This document shows, piece after piece, positions 25,870 to 33,304 of a stretch of DNA of 64,000 nucleotides. Position 1 is the stretch's first letter. Each line of letters begins with the position of its first letter. The translations under genes and the position numbers were made by a program. Source of the stretch: Streptomyces griseofuscus (GTDB lineage Bacteria; Actinomycetota; Actinomycetes; Streptomycetales; Streptomycetaceae); the NCBI RefSeq assembly GCF_014673495.1, contig NZ_CP051006.1, positions 8,431,001 to 8,495,000 of the forward strand, read 5' to 3'. Under the pieces are notes generated by a model. The model saw nothing but the letters and a program-made list of their open reading frames with translations. It had not been told where the DNA came from and ran no database searches.

Positions 25870-27027
25870 CTACTCCTCCGTGAGCAGGGCGGGATCGAAA
25901 CCGGCCTCGCGCAGCACCTCGTCGGTGTGCTGGCCGAGGGCGGGGCAGGGGCGCACGGTCGGTACGGGGTCGGCGGAGTAGCGCACCGGGCGGGCGATGG
26001 AGCGGTAGCCGCCCTCGGTGGGGTGCTCGGCCTCGGCCAGCAGACCGCCCTCGCGGGCGTAGGCGGTGGCGACGGCCGACTCCAGACTGTGCACGGGTGA
26101 GGCCGGGATACCGACGCGGTCGCAGAACTCCTGCCACTCGGCGCGGGTGTGCGTCACCGTCATCTCGTCCAGCGCGGAGTACATCTCGTCGGCGTTGCGG
26201 GCCCGCAGCGCGCGGTCGGCGAACCGCGGGTCGGCGGCGAGTTCCGGGCGGCCGGCGAAGGCGCAGAAGTCCCGCCAGTTACGGTCGCTGTGGGGCAGGA
26301 CGCACATCCAGCCGTCCGCCGTGCGCTGCGCCCGCCGGGTACGGCTGAGCGACCGCGGCGCGCCGAACTCGCCCTCCATGACCGCCCCGGCCAGATGCTC
26401 GACCAGGTTGAAGGCGAGCATGGTGTCGGCCATCGGCACCTCGATGTGCTGACCGCCGCCGCCGTGCTCGCGGTGCAGCAGGGCGGCGAGTACGGACTGG
26501 CTGATGTGCAGTCCGCAGACCTTGTCGGCGATCAGGCTGGGCACGAACCGCGGTTCGCCGCTCGCCCGCTCGTTGAGCCACACCAGCCCGGAGACGGCCT
26601 GGATGATGTCGTCGTACGCGGCGCGGGTACCGAGCGCGGAGTCCGAGCGGAAGCCCTGCGCGTTGACGTACACCAGGCCGGGGTTGACGGCCCGCAGCTC
26701 CTCGTACCCGAGCCGGAGCCGGCCCAGGGCCTGCGGGCGGACGTTGGTGAGGAACACGTCCGCGGTACGGACCAGGGCCAGCAGCGCGTCGCGGCCGTTC
26801 GGCGCCTTGAGGTCGATGCGCACACTGCGCTTGTTGCGGTTGAGATTGAGTCCGGCGCCGCCCATCCCCGGGTGACGGGCGGGTGGGTAGTGGCGGGTCA
26901 TGTCTCCGCTCGGGGGCTCGACCTTGATGATGTCGGCGCCGAGGTCACCGAGCTGCTGGGCGGCGTACGGGACCATGATCACGCTGCCCAACTCGACGAC
27001 GCGAACCCCGGAAAGCATTCCTTTCAC
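25870..27027 (-). CDS. Class III (CaiB/BaiF) CoA-transferase
   Basis: A 385-aa family III CoA-transferase: 'GVRVVELGSVIMVPYAAQQLGDLGADIIKVE' (N-terminal Rossmann part, quoted as two motifs 'VVELGSVI' and 'LGDLGADIIKVEPP'), 'NRNKRSVRIDLK', 'FLTNVRP', the nucleophile motif 'IADKVCGLH' with D168, and 'GGGGQHIEVPMADTM'. It moves CoA from one acyl-CoA to a free acid without ATP, activating the substrate of the dehydrogenase pair downstream. Three starts are possible; GTG at 27027 is chosen because AAAGGAA lies five bases before it, whereas the ATG at 27018 has its purines touching the codon. It begins the minus-strand operon and is divergent from the second CoA-transferase. Confidence 0.88.
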   Translation of the reverse strand: MKGMLSGVRVVELGSVIMVPYAAQQLGDLGADIIKVEPPSGDMTRHYPPARHPGMGGAGLNLNRNKRSVRIDLKAPNGRDALLALVRTADVFLTNVRPQALGRLRLGYEELRAVNPGLVYVNAQGFRSDSALGTRAAYDDIIQAVSGLVWLNERASGEPRFVPSLIADKVCGLHISQSVLAALLHREHGGGGQHIEVPMADTMLAFNLVEHLAGAVMEGEFGAPRSLSRTRRAQRTADGWMCVLPHSDRNWRDFCAFAGRPELAADPRFADRALRARNADEMYSALDEMTVTHTRAEWQEFCDRVGIPASPVHSLESAVATAYAREGGLLAEAEHPTEGGYRSIARPVRYSADPVPTVRPCPALGQHTDEVLREAGFDPALLTEE

Positions 27028-27082
27028 TGCGTTCCTTTCATTCGTTGCGACGCCTTCAAGAAAATCCCGCACCACAGGGCGT

Positions 27083-27200
27083 GTCCAATACCGGCTGTCC
27101 GGGCGGCTGATAGTGAAGCGGATATAGCGGCAGGTCAGGCGGGATGTATAGGGGATCGCATATCGCTGTCCGCTACCCTTGGTATTGGACGTACGTCAAT
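27083..27200. promoter_or_regulatory. Divergent control region with a 10-bp inverted repeat
   Basis: GTCCAATACC (27083-27092) and its exact complement GGTATTGGAC (27181-27190) stand 88 bp apart in the 226-bp gap between the two CoA-transferase genes. The right copy runs into a near-palindrome ATTGGACGTACGTCAAT (27184-27200). These look like paired regulator sites controlling both directions. Confidence 0.55.
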
Positions 27201-27253
27201 TTTCGCCGCTCTCATGGAAATACGAACCCGGCCACTACGGAAGGACGAGTGCC

Positions 27254-28687
27254 ATGACCGCGAGCGCGACCGAGCCCGCGACCGTGTACGACGCGCTGCA
27301 AGACCTCTACCGCCAGCTCGGCATCACCGGTGAGGAGACCGGTGGGAAGGTGACCGTCACCGGCGCCGACCCGCTGACCCCCTCCGCGCACCGCATCGGC
27401 GAAGCCTGCGCCGCCGCCCTCGCGGCGCTCGGCACCGAGGCGGCCGCGCTGTGGCGGGAGCGGGGCGGGGACGGGCAGGACGTCACGGTCTCCGTCGAGT
27501 CCGCGATCCACCAGCTGATGGCGGTCTTCCTCACCCGGGCGAGCGGGGTACCGGTGAGCGAGTTGATCGAGGACCCCAACCTGCTGGGCAACAGCGACTT
27601 CTACCGCGCCGGCGACGGCCGCTCCATCTATGTGCTGGTCTCCTACCCGGAGTTGCGCGACATCGCCTGCGAGGTGCTGGACTGCCCGCCCGGCCGGCAG
27701 CGCATGGCGGACGCGATCGCGCACTGGGACGCCTTCGAGCTGGAGGAGGCGATCTGCTCGCGCGGCGGCACCGCGGTCGCCGTACGCACCCGGCAGGAGT
27801 GGCGGGCCCATCCGCAGGGCCGACTGCTGGACGGCCGGCCGCTGATCCACCTGGAGAAGGTGGGCGAGAGCGCGCCCGAGCCCTTCCCGGCCACCGGGGA
27901 ACTGTCGTCGGCCCTGCCACTGACCGGGCTGCGGGTGCTGGACAACTCCCATGTCATCGCGGGCCCGATCGCCGCGCGGATCTCCGCCGAGCTGGGTGCC
28001 GACGTGCTGCACGTCTCCTCGCCCGCGCATCCCGACCCCAACGGGATGATCATCGAGACCGGCATCGGCAAACGCGCCGCCTTCTGCGACCTGCTCGACC
28101 CCGCGCAGGCCGCGGCGTTCCGGCGGGTGCTGACCGGGGCGGACGTATATGTCAGCAACTACCTCAACCTGGACACCAAGGGCTTTGGACCCGAGGCCCT
28201 GGTCGAACAGCGGCCCGGTCTGGTGGTGCTGGACTACCACGGCTGGGGCACCACCGGCCCCTGGTCGCGGCGTGGCGGTTTCGACCAACTCGCCTGCGCA
28301 GCCACCGGGTTCGCCGCCGAGGAGGGCTCTTTCGACGGCCCGAGGCTGCCGCCGACCTACCTGCTCAACGACTACCTCGCGGCGATCCTCGGTACGGCCG
28401 GAGCGATCGAGGCGCTGCGCCGCCGGGCCCGCGAGGGCGGCAGCTGGCGGGTGCACATCGATCTGGCGAAGGTGTGCATGTGGGTGCAGGACCTGGGGCT
28501 GTTCCCGCGCGCCGACGTCGCCGTGCTGCCCGCCCCCGACCCCAGCCGCGCCGCGGGCGAACTGGCCACCGTGCACGGGCCGTTCGGCGAGGTGACGTAC
28601 CTGCCCACCCGCATCGCGTACTCGACCCTGCGCCCGCGCCTCGACCGCTCCGCCGAACCGCTCGGCGCCTCCCCCCTGGCCTGGTGA
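27254..28687 (+). CDS. Two-domain CaiB/BaiF-type CoA-transferase
   Basis: A 477-aa protein, longer than the ~400 aa of the usual family III enzyme. The first ~190 residues resemble the C-terminal half of a CaiB domain ('GGDGQDVTVSVESAIHQLM', 'SIYVLVSYPELRDIACEVL') but lack the nucleophilic Asp motif. Residues ~215-440 are a recognisable N-terminal half: 'LTGLRVLDNSHVIAGPIAARISAELGADVLHV' (two pieces), 'GKRAAFCDL', 'YVSNYL', then 'LLNDYLAAILG' with D373 at the nucleophile position. The domain order is thus swapped, as in the known ~470-aa subgroup. GGAAGGA eight bases before the ATG at 27254 sets the start. It probably handles a CoA ester of the same pathway as the divergent operon. Confidence 0.82.
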   Translation: MTASATEPATVYDALQDLYRQLGITGEETGGKVTVTGADPLTPSAHRIGEACAAALAALGTEAAALWRERGGDGQDVTVSVESAIHQLMAVFLTRASGVPVSELIEDPNLLGNSDFYRAGDGRSIYVLVSYPELRDIACEVLDCPPGRQRMADAIAHWDAFELEEAICSRGGTAVAVRTRQEWRAHPQGRLLDGRPLIHLEKVGESAPEPFPATGELSSALPLTGLRVLDNSHVIAGPIAARISAELGADVLHVSSPAHPDPNGMIIETGIGKRAAFCDLLDPAQAAAFRRVLTGADVYVSNYLNLDTKGFGPEALVEQRPGLVVLDYHGWGTTGPWSRRGGFDQLACAATGFAAEEGSFDGPRLPPTYLLNDYLAAILGTAGAIEALRRRAREGGSWRVHIDLAKVCMWVQDLGLFPRADVAVLPAPDPSRAAGELATVHGPFGEVTYLPTRIAYSTLRPRLDRSAEPLGASPLAW

Positions 28688-28775
28688 CCCCGAACTCCCC
28701 GCCCCGTGCGGGGCGTTCGCGGTCACCTGGACTTCGGCTCGGTCGTGGTCGTGGTCGTGCCGCTTCCTGGCGGTG

Positions 28776-29282
28776 TCAGCTCGCGCCGCTCTCCAGGTCC
28801 CGCTTGAGGTTGCGCAGCGTCGCGCGGATGTTGCGGGCCTGGAAAGCGGCGAAGGTGTGCCCCGCGGTGGCGATCCGGTCGAAGGTGTCGGCCACGAAGG
28901 CGGGCCAGGCGCGCCGGTCGTCCATCCAGGTCTCGGTGACCCGCGTGCCGCCGTCGGCGGGCTCGAAACGGTACTCCCAGCTGGCGATCGGGCCGCGCAG
29001 GCGCGGCTTGCCGATGCCGATGGCGTGCACACGGAAGGCGAAGCGGCGGCCGGGCTCGGCCGCCGTGACCGTGCACCGGGTCACCCAGCGGAACCGGCCG
29101 CGCTTGTTCCGCCCGATGAACGTGCTGCCCAGCTCCGCCGGCGCGTGCCCCGTCCCCTCCGTGGTGCCGAGGTTCTCCGGACTCCAGCGGCCCATCTCAC
29201 CGGGGCGGCATATGGCCTGGTAGGCCACCTCGGGCGGTACGTCGATATGAATGCTGTCGCTCACCGTGAACACGCGGGCCAT
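28776..29282 (-). CDS. SRPBCC-family protein (polyketide cyclase/dehydrase-like)
   Basis: A 168-aa cytoplasmic START/SRPBCC fold: 'FTVSDSIHIDVPPEVAYQAI' opens the cup, 'GRNKRGRFRWVTRCTVTAAEPGRRFAF' forms the central strands and 'ASWEYRFEPADGGTRVTETW' the closing ones, with a C-terminal helix 'NIRATLRNLKRDLE'. Such proteins bind a hydrophobic ligand; most stand-alone members have no known reaction. AAAGG precedes the ATG. It is convergent with the CoA-transferase gene, with a short GC hairpin (CGCCCCG/CGGGGCG near 28700-28715) between the two that may stop both transcripts. Confidence 0.85.
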   Translation of the reverse strand: MARVFTVSDSIHIDVPPEVAYQAICRPGEMGRWSPENLGTTEGTGHAPAELGSTFIGRNKRGRFRWVTRCTVTAAEPGRRFAFRVHAIGIGKPRLRGPIASWEYRFEPADGGTRVTETWMDDRRAWPAFVADTFDRIATAGHTFAAFQARNIRATLRNLKRDLESGAS

Positions 29283-29387
29283 GGGGCACCTTTCCTCGAC
29301 ACGTCGGCACCTGGGAGTTACCGGCGGGTAAGGATTGTGGCATGCCGACCTCGCCGTGCGACTGGATCGGTTCGCGCAAGGGCGCCT

Positions 29388-30398
29388 TCAGCGGGCGGCG
29401 GCCACGTCACCGGCGTAGATGGGCGCCGTGGGGACCGCCGACGAGTCGGCCGGGCCCCGCGAGGCCAGGCGCGTGAAGGTACGGCGGTAAGCGGTGGGGG
29501 TGGTATCGAGCGTACGCCGGAAGTGCAGCCGGAGATTGGCCGCAGTGCCCAGTCCGCAGTCCCGCGCCACCTGGTCCACCGACCGGTCCGTGGATTCCAG
29601 CAGTTCCCGCGCCCTGCCGAGCCGGGCCCCGAGCAGCCACTGCAACGGGGTCGTGCCCGTCTCCTCGGTGAACCGGCGCATGAAGGTGCGCTGCGAGAGG
29701 CCCGCGTGCCGGGCGAGTACGCGCAGCGTGAGCGGCTCACCGAGCCGGTGCAGGGCCCAGCTGCGGGTGGCGGAGAGCGACGCCTCACCCGCCACCGGGA
29801 CAGGAGCCGGCACGTACTGGGCCTGCCCGCCGTCCCGGTGCGGGGCGGCGACCAGACCGCGGGCGATCTGGTTGGCCACCTCCGCGCCGAGATCGCGGCG
29901 GACGATGTGCAGGCAGAGGTCGATGCCGCAGCACACCCCGGCCGAGGTGAGCACATCGCCTTCGTCGACGTAGAGCACATCACGGTCGACCATGACGGCC
30001 GGGAAGTCCCGCTCGAAGTCGTCGATGTGCTTCCAGTGGGTCGTGGCGTGCAGCCCGTCCAGTACGCCCGCCGCGGCCAGCGCGAAGGCGCCCGTGCAGA
30101 TCGACACCACGCGCCTGCCCCGGTCGCGGGCTTCGGCCAGCGTGTCGAGCACGGCGTCCGGCACCGACGCCATCGGTTCGAAGCCCGGCACGATCACGGT
30201 GTCGGCGGTGCGCACCCGCTCAAGGCCCCCGTCGGCGACGAGGGCGAAACCCGCGGTGGTCCGCACCTTCTCGTCCAGCGCGCACAGGGTCATCTCGTAG
30301 GTGGTCTCCGGCCGGGCGGTGAAGATCTGCGTCGGGATCGCCAGGTCGAGCGGGGTGACTCCGTCCAGCGCCAGAACCGCTATGTGATGCACTGTCAT
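29388..30398 (-). CDS. GlxA-family regulator (DJ-1/PfpI domain plus AraC HTH)
   Basis: A 336-aa regulator. Residues ~4-170 are a DJ-1/PfpI-like amidotransferase fold with 'VVSICTGAFALAAAGVLDG', where the Cys sits at the nucleophile elbow, and 'VYVDEGDVLTSAG'-type strands. Residues ~215-315 are an AraC/XylS HTH pair ('LRVLARHAGLSQRTFMRRF', 'VDQVARDCGLGTAANLRLHFRR' in parts). GlxA-type activators sense small nitrogenous or amidated compounds. It is divergent from the HD-domain and RidA genes over only 71 bp, so it probably controls them. A GGCAA/TTGCC inverted repeat lies in that gap. Confidence 0.9.
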   Translation of the reverse strand: MTVHHIAVLALDGVTPLDLAIPTQIFTARPETTYEMTLCALDEKVRTTAGFALVADGGLERVRTADTVIVPGFEPMASVPDAVLDTLAEARDRGRRVVSICTGAFALAAAGVLDGLHATTHWKHIDDFERDFPAVMVDRDVLYVDEGDVLTSAGVCCGIDLCLHIVRRDLGAEVANQIARGLVAAPHRDGGQAQYVPAPVPVAGEASLSATRSWALHRLGEPLTLRVLARHAGLSQRTFMRRFTEETGTTPLQWLLGARLGRARELLESTDRSVDQVARDCGLGTAANLRLHFRRTLDTTPTAYRRTFTRLASRGPADSSAVPTAPIYAGDVAAAR

Positions 30399-30431
30399 GG
30401 CAAGATTCTAACGAAGCATGGAAATTTTGCC
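30399..30431. promoter_or_regulatory. Inverted repeat in the glxA-type/HD divergent promoter
   Basis: GGCAAGA (30399-30405) and TTTTGCC (30425-30431) are inverted with one mismatch and begin next to the regulator's start codon. They are a candidate binding site of the GlxA-type regulator. Confidence 0.4.
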
Positions 30432-30469
30432 GCTCGCCAGGTCACAGCCGTCGCGGCCAGGCTGAAGGC

Positions 30470-31144
30470 ATGACCGGACCTACCTACGAGGCGACCGCCG
30501 ACCCGATCGCGTTGCCCGGCACGCCACTTGCCGACGCCGTCATCGGTCTCATCCGATCGGTGGAGACGCCGTCCGTCTTCCACCACAGCATCCGCAGCTA
30601 CCTGTTCGCCCGGCTGCTCGCCGGCCGGCGCGGCCTGGCCGCCGACCGCGACTACGACGACGACCTGTTGTTCGCCGCGTGCACGATGCACGACCTCGGC
30701 GTGGCGTCGGACGGGCCGCACACCCAGCGGTTCGAGGTGGAAGGCGCCGACCGGGCCGCCGCGTTCCTCATCGACCACGCGGTCCCCGAGGCCGACGCCG
30801 ACCAGGTCTGGGAGGCCATCGCCCTGCACACCTCCCCGGGCATCGCGGAACGCCGCGGCACGCTCTGCGTGCTCGTTCGCGAGGGCGTGGCCCTCGACTT
30901 CGACGACCCGGTGGACGCCGGCCACCTCGGCGTCGTCACCGACGAGCAGGCCGAAGCCGTGCATGCCGCCTATCCACGGCTGGACATGGTCCGTTCCCTC
31001 ACCGACGCGATCGTCGCGCAGGCGGCCAAGGACCCGAGGAACGCGCCCCGTCACACGGTCCCCGGCGAATTGCTCCGTGAACGCGAGACCTACGGCCGGA
31101 CCCGGCTGGAGCACGCCTATCGCGGGTCCCGCTGGGGCAACTGA
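30470..31144 (+). CDS. HD-domain metal-dependent phosphohydrolase-fold protein
   Basis: A 224-aa HD-fold protein. The first histidine is in 'VFHHSIRSYLFA' (H38/H39), the diagnostic pair is H74-D75 in 'CTMHDLGVAS', and a further histidine is in 'IALHTSPGI'. The layout resembles the cyanamide-hydratase-like HD subgroup, which hydrates C-N bonds rather than cutting phosphoesters. That is suggestive beside a RidA gene and a GlxA-type regulator, but it is an inference. It is the first of two plus-strand genes; ridA follows after 63 bp. A start at the ATG at 30470 has only a weak purine stretch (GGCTGAAGG) before it. Confidence 0.8.
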   Translation: MTGPTYEATADPIALPGTPLADAVIGLIRSVETPSVFHHSIRSYLFARLLAGRRGLAADRDYDDDLLFAACTMHDLGVASDGPHTQRFEVEGADRAAAFLIDHAVPEADADQVWEAIALHTSPGIAERRGTLCVLVREGVALDFDDPVDAGHLGVVTDEQAEAVHAAYPRLDMVRSLTDAIVAQAAKDPRNAPRHTVPGELLRERETYGRTRLEHAYRGSRWGN

Positions 31145-31207
31145 CCCCACCCGCTCCACGAACCGTCGACAACGACAAGACGAAGACAGAGAGAAGGACA
31201 CACCGCA

Positions 31208-31642
31208 ATGACCGTCCGCACCATCGAGGTCCCCGAAGACAACTCGGTCTTCGGTAAGACCACCAGCGCCTTCGCGGACTTCGGCTATTCCGCCGCGGTC
31301 CGCGCGCACGGTCTCTTGTTCATCGCCGGGACGATCGGCCGCCGCGCCGACGGAACCATCCCGGACACCATCGAGGAGCAGACCGAGATCGCCCTGCGGA
31401 AGATCGAGGAGATCCTCCGGCTGGAGAACCTCGACATGTCCGCCCTCGTCGACGTCACCAGCTACCACGTCGACATCCGTCGCCATCTGCCCGGCTTCGT
31501 CGAGGCCAAGCGGCGGCTCGTCGCAGAGCCCTACCCGACCTGGACGATCATCGGGGTCAGCGGCCTCGCCAGCCCGGGACTCCTCGTGGAGATCCGCGCG
31601 ACCGCCGCCTACCCCGACGCACCTCGCCAGACGGCGCACTAG
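31208..31642 (+). CDS. RidA-family protein (YjgF/YER057c/UK114)
   Basis: A 144-aa trimeric RidA-fold protein: 'YSAAVRAHGLLFIAGTIG', 'EQTEIALRKIEEILRLENLDMSALVDVTSYHVD' (in two parts) and 'PTWTIIGVSGLASPGLLVEIRATA'. The substrate-carboxylate Arg of canonical RidA is probably the R in 'VEIRAT'. Canonical members hydrolyse reactive enamines and imines; others have diverged. GAGAAGGA lies before the ATG. The gene ends in TAG within the CTAG target of the downstream insertion sequence, so its 3' end is intact but its natural downstream sequence has been displaced. Confidence 0.88.
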   Translation: MTVRTIEVPEDNSVFGKTTSAFADFGYSAAVRAHGLLFIAGTIGRRADGTIPDTIEEQTEIALRKIEEILRLENLDMSALVDVTSYHVDIRRHLPGFVEAKRRLVAEPYPTWTIIGVSGLASPGLLVEIRATAAYPDAPRQTAH

Positions 31643-31663
31643 GGCGTGTTGTGAAAGTGCTGG

Positions 31664-32071
31664 TCAAAGCCACTCGTTGATGGCTGCGACCAGCACTGTC
31701 GCTTCGTAGCGGACGGCGAGTTTGTCGTACCGAGTGGCGACGGCCCGGTGGCGTTTGAGCCGGTTGATCCCGCACTCGACCGCGTGCCGCTGCCTGTAGT
31801 CGTCCTTGTCGAACGCCGGTGGACGCCCGCCGCGCGAGCCGCGCTTGAGGCGGTTGCGGACGCGGTCCGCAGGGACTGGGATGGTGGCTTTGATGCCGCG
31901 TCTGCGCAGGTAGGAGCGGTTGCTGCGGGAGTCGTACGCCTTGTCGGCCCGCACCCGGTCCGGCCTCTTGCGCGGCCTGCCGAGTCCCAGCCTCGGAACC
32001 CGGATGGCTTCCAGGACCGCTTCGAACTGCGGGGAATCGCCCCGCTGTCCAGCCGTGATCACGACGGACAA
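31664..32071 (-). CDS. IS5-family transposase, second reading frame
   Basis: The C-terminal catalytic half of the transposase, 135 aa from its first ATG, but open back to the slippery run at 32191-32199. It carries the second Asp in 'RADKAYDS' and the Glu in 'HAVECGINRLKRHRAVATRYDK' (in two parts), completing DDE. It is probably made mainly as a frameshift product with 32113-32538 rather than from its own start, for which no ribosome site is seen. Confidence 0.82.
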   Translation of the reverse strand: MSVVITAGQRGDSPQFEAVLEAIRVPRLGLGRPRKRPDRVRADKAYDSRSNRSYLRRRGIKATIPVPADRVRNRLKRGSRGGRPPAFDKDDYRQRHAVECGINRLKRHRAVATRYDKLAVRYEATVLVAAINEWL

Positions 32072-32112
32072 GGGCTTCTGCCCCTGCTCGACCGCGAGGT
32101 GGATTTTGCTGG

Positions 32113-32538
32113 TCAGCCCGCCGCGGGATCGTCCGAGACCGTGGTCGGCCGGCTCGACGAAGATCCCGCCGGGCGGTTCCTTCTGGAGATCCCCCTTTTC
32201 ACCGCGCCGGCAGCGTGCTGGTGAGCCCGGCAGACGGTGGAGTCGACGTTCACGTCCCAGGTGACCAGGCCCTCCGCATCGGCCTCGGCCTGGAGCTGGG
32301 TGAGGATCCTCGCCCAGGTGCCGTCCCGCTGCCAGCGCCGGAACAGGTCATAAACCCGGTCCCACGGCCCGTAGCGTTCGGGCACGTCACGCCATGGGGC
32401 ACCGGTCCGGGTCCGCCACCGTATGCCGTCTATCAGCTGCCGCCGCGTCCACACCTGCGGACGACCCGGCTTGATGCCTTGCGGCAGCAACGGCTCAAGC
32501 CGGGCCCACTGGCCGTTCGTCAGATCCCCACGTCCCAC
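32113..32538 (-). CDS. IS5-family transposase, first reading frame
   Basis: A 141-aa N-terminal part of the transposase: 'LTNGQWARLEPLLP', 'RRQLIDGIRWRTRTGAPWRDVPERYGPW' (in parts) and the first catalytic Asp in 'WDVNVDSTVCRAHQHA'. The frame ends at TGA (32113) soon after a run AAAAGGGGG (32191-32199 on the minus strand). Reading one base back there continues, without a stop, into the second frame and restores the expected family sequence 'GGIFVEPADHGLGRSRGG', so a programmed -1 shift would give one ~291-aa enzyme. Confidence 0.85.
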   Translation of the reverse strand: MGRGDLTNGQWARLEPLLPQGIKPGRPQVWTRRQLIDGIRWRTRTGAPWRDVPERYGPWDRVYDLFRRWQRDGTWARILTQLQAEADAEGLVTWDVNVDSTVCRAHQHAAGAVKRGISRRNRPAGSSSSRPTTVSDDPAAG

Positions 32539-32659
32539 GAAAGGTGATCATCAACGAACAAGATCCACTTTCGCAACAGACCCTAGCCGACCCGCCGTAC
32601 GGGACGCGGCCGTCGCACGACGAGTACGCTCCCGCCGACGGGGGGTACCGGCCTTCAGC

Positions 32660-32702
32660 CGTGCTCCGGCCGGGACCGGCTGTCGGTCCCGGCCGGAGCA
32701 CG
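32660..32702 (-). terminator. Strong hairpin terminator downstream of the small SH3-like protein gene
   Basis: A perfect 18-bp stem (left arm 32660-32677, right arm 32685-32702; arms CGTGCTCCGGCCGGGACC) with a 7-base loop lies 14 bp past the stop codon of the minus-strand gene. Confidence 0.85.
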
Positions 32703-32715
32703 CTCCAGGCGGCCT

Positions 32716-33123
32716 CTACAGCCGCTGAGCGAAACCGCACCACCTGGCCACGTAGGCGAGCTTGCCGTTCTTGTCGGCCACGCGCGCCCATTCGTTGCTG
32801 CGCAGCCCGCTGCTTCCGTCGGCGTATTTGCAGGTGTAGGTACCGCCCTTGACCGACGCACCGCAGTCCGACTTCTGGTACCAGCACCAGGCGCCCCGGT
32901 TGCAGCTCGACAGGTGACCGACGATTTTGCCGCCGGTGCTCGCGGAGTTGCGGATGTTGAGAGAACAGTCGTTGCCGGGGTTGGGCGTCATGTACCAGTG
33001 GGTCGCGGCCTGGCGCGTGGGCTGGGACTCGCTCGCCGCGGCCGTACCGACAAGTCCGAACCCCATGAGTGCGGCGGCGGAGGCCACACAGCCAACTCGC
33101 CGGACAAGACTTTTCCGAACCAT
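32716..33123 (-). CDS. Small secreted SH3-like domain protein
   Basis: A 135-aa exported protein. A signal peptide (~1-31, 'ALMGFGLVGTAAAS') precedes a ~100-residue domain beginning 'LNIRNSASTGGKIVGHL', the pattern of a bacterial SH3 (SH3b) fold, with six cysteines likely forming three disulfides ('SSCNRGAWCWYQKSDCG', 'YTCKYADGSSG', 'ARWCGF'). SH3b modules often bind cell-wall peptides. Similar small cysteine-rich SH3 proteins are common in Streptomyces; their role is unknown. No ribosome site stronger than GGAAACA is apparent. The gene lies beside the IS right end and is followed by a strong terminator. Confidence 0.75.
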   Translation of the reverse strand: MVRKSLVRRVGCVASAAALMGFGLVGTAAASESQPTRQAATHWYMTPNPGNDCSLNIRNSASTGGKIVGHLSSCNRGAWCWYQKSDCGASVKGGTYTCKYADGSSGLRSNEWARVADKNGKLAYVARWCGFAQRL

Positions 33124-33304
33124 GTTTCCCCCATGTGCATGGAAGGTGATTCCGGTGCCTTTACCAGGATTTCCGCCACCTGACGCTCAGTCAACGACTT
33201 TCTCTTGATCTGCGAATCCTGTCCGGTTTGCGTTCGCTCACAAGAGGGATGCGGACCGCAGGGCCGATGCCTCCACGGGGAGACACTGCCCCTGGCTGCC
33301 GCGG

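Larger units (their letters stand above)
31643..32582 (-). mobile_element. IS5-family insertion sequence, 940 bp, apparently complete
   Basis: Terminal inverted repeats of about 17 bp with three mismatches (left GGCGTGTTGTGAAAGTG at 31643-31659; right end reads GGTCTGTTGCGAAAGTG inward) bound a two-ORF DDE transposase on the minus strand. CTAG flanks both ends (31639-31642 and 32583-32586), fitting the YTAR-type 4-bp target duplication of IS5 elements. Intact ends, duplication and frames suggest recent activity. Confidence 0.88.

Noticed and set aside
30399..30431. A riboswitch in the glxA-type/HD gap
   Set aside because: The gap is only 71 bp and shows a simple inverted repeat, not a known riboswitch fold.
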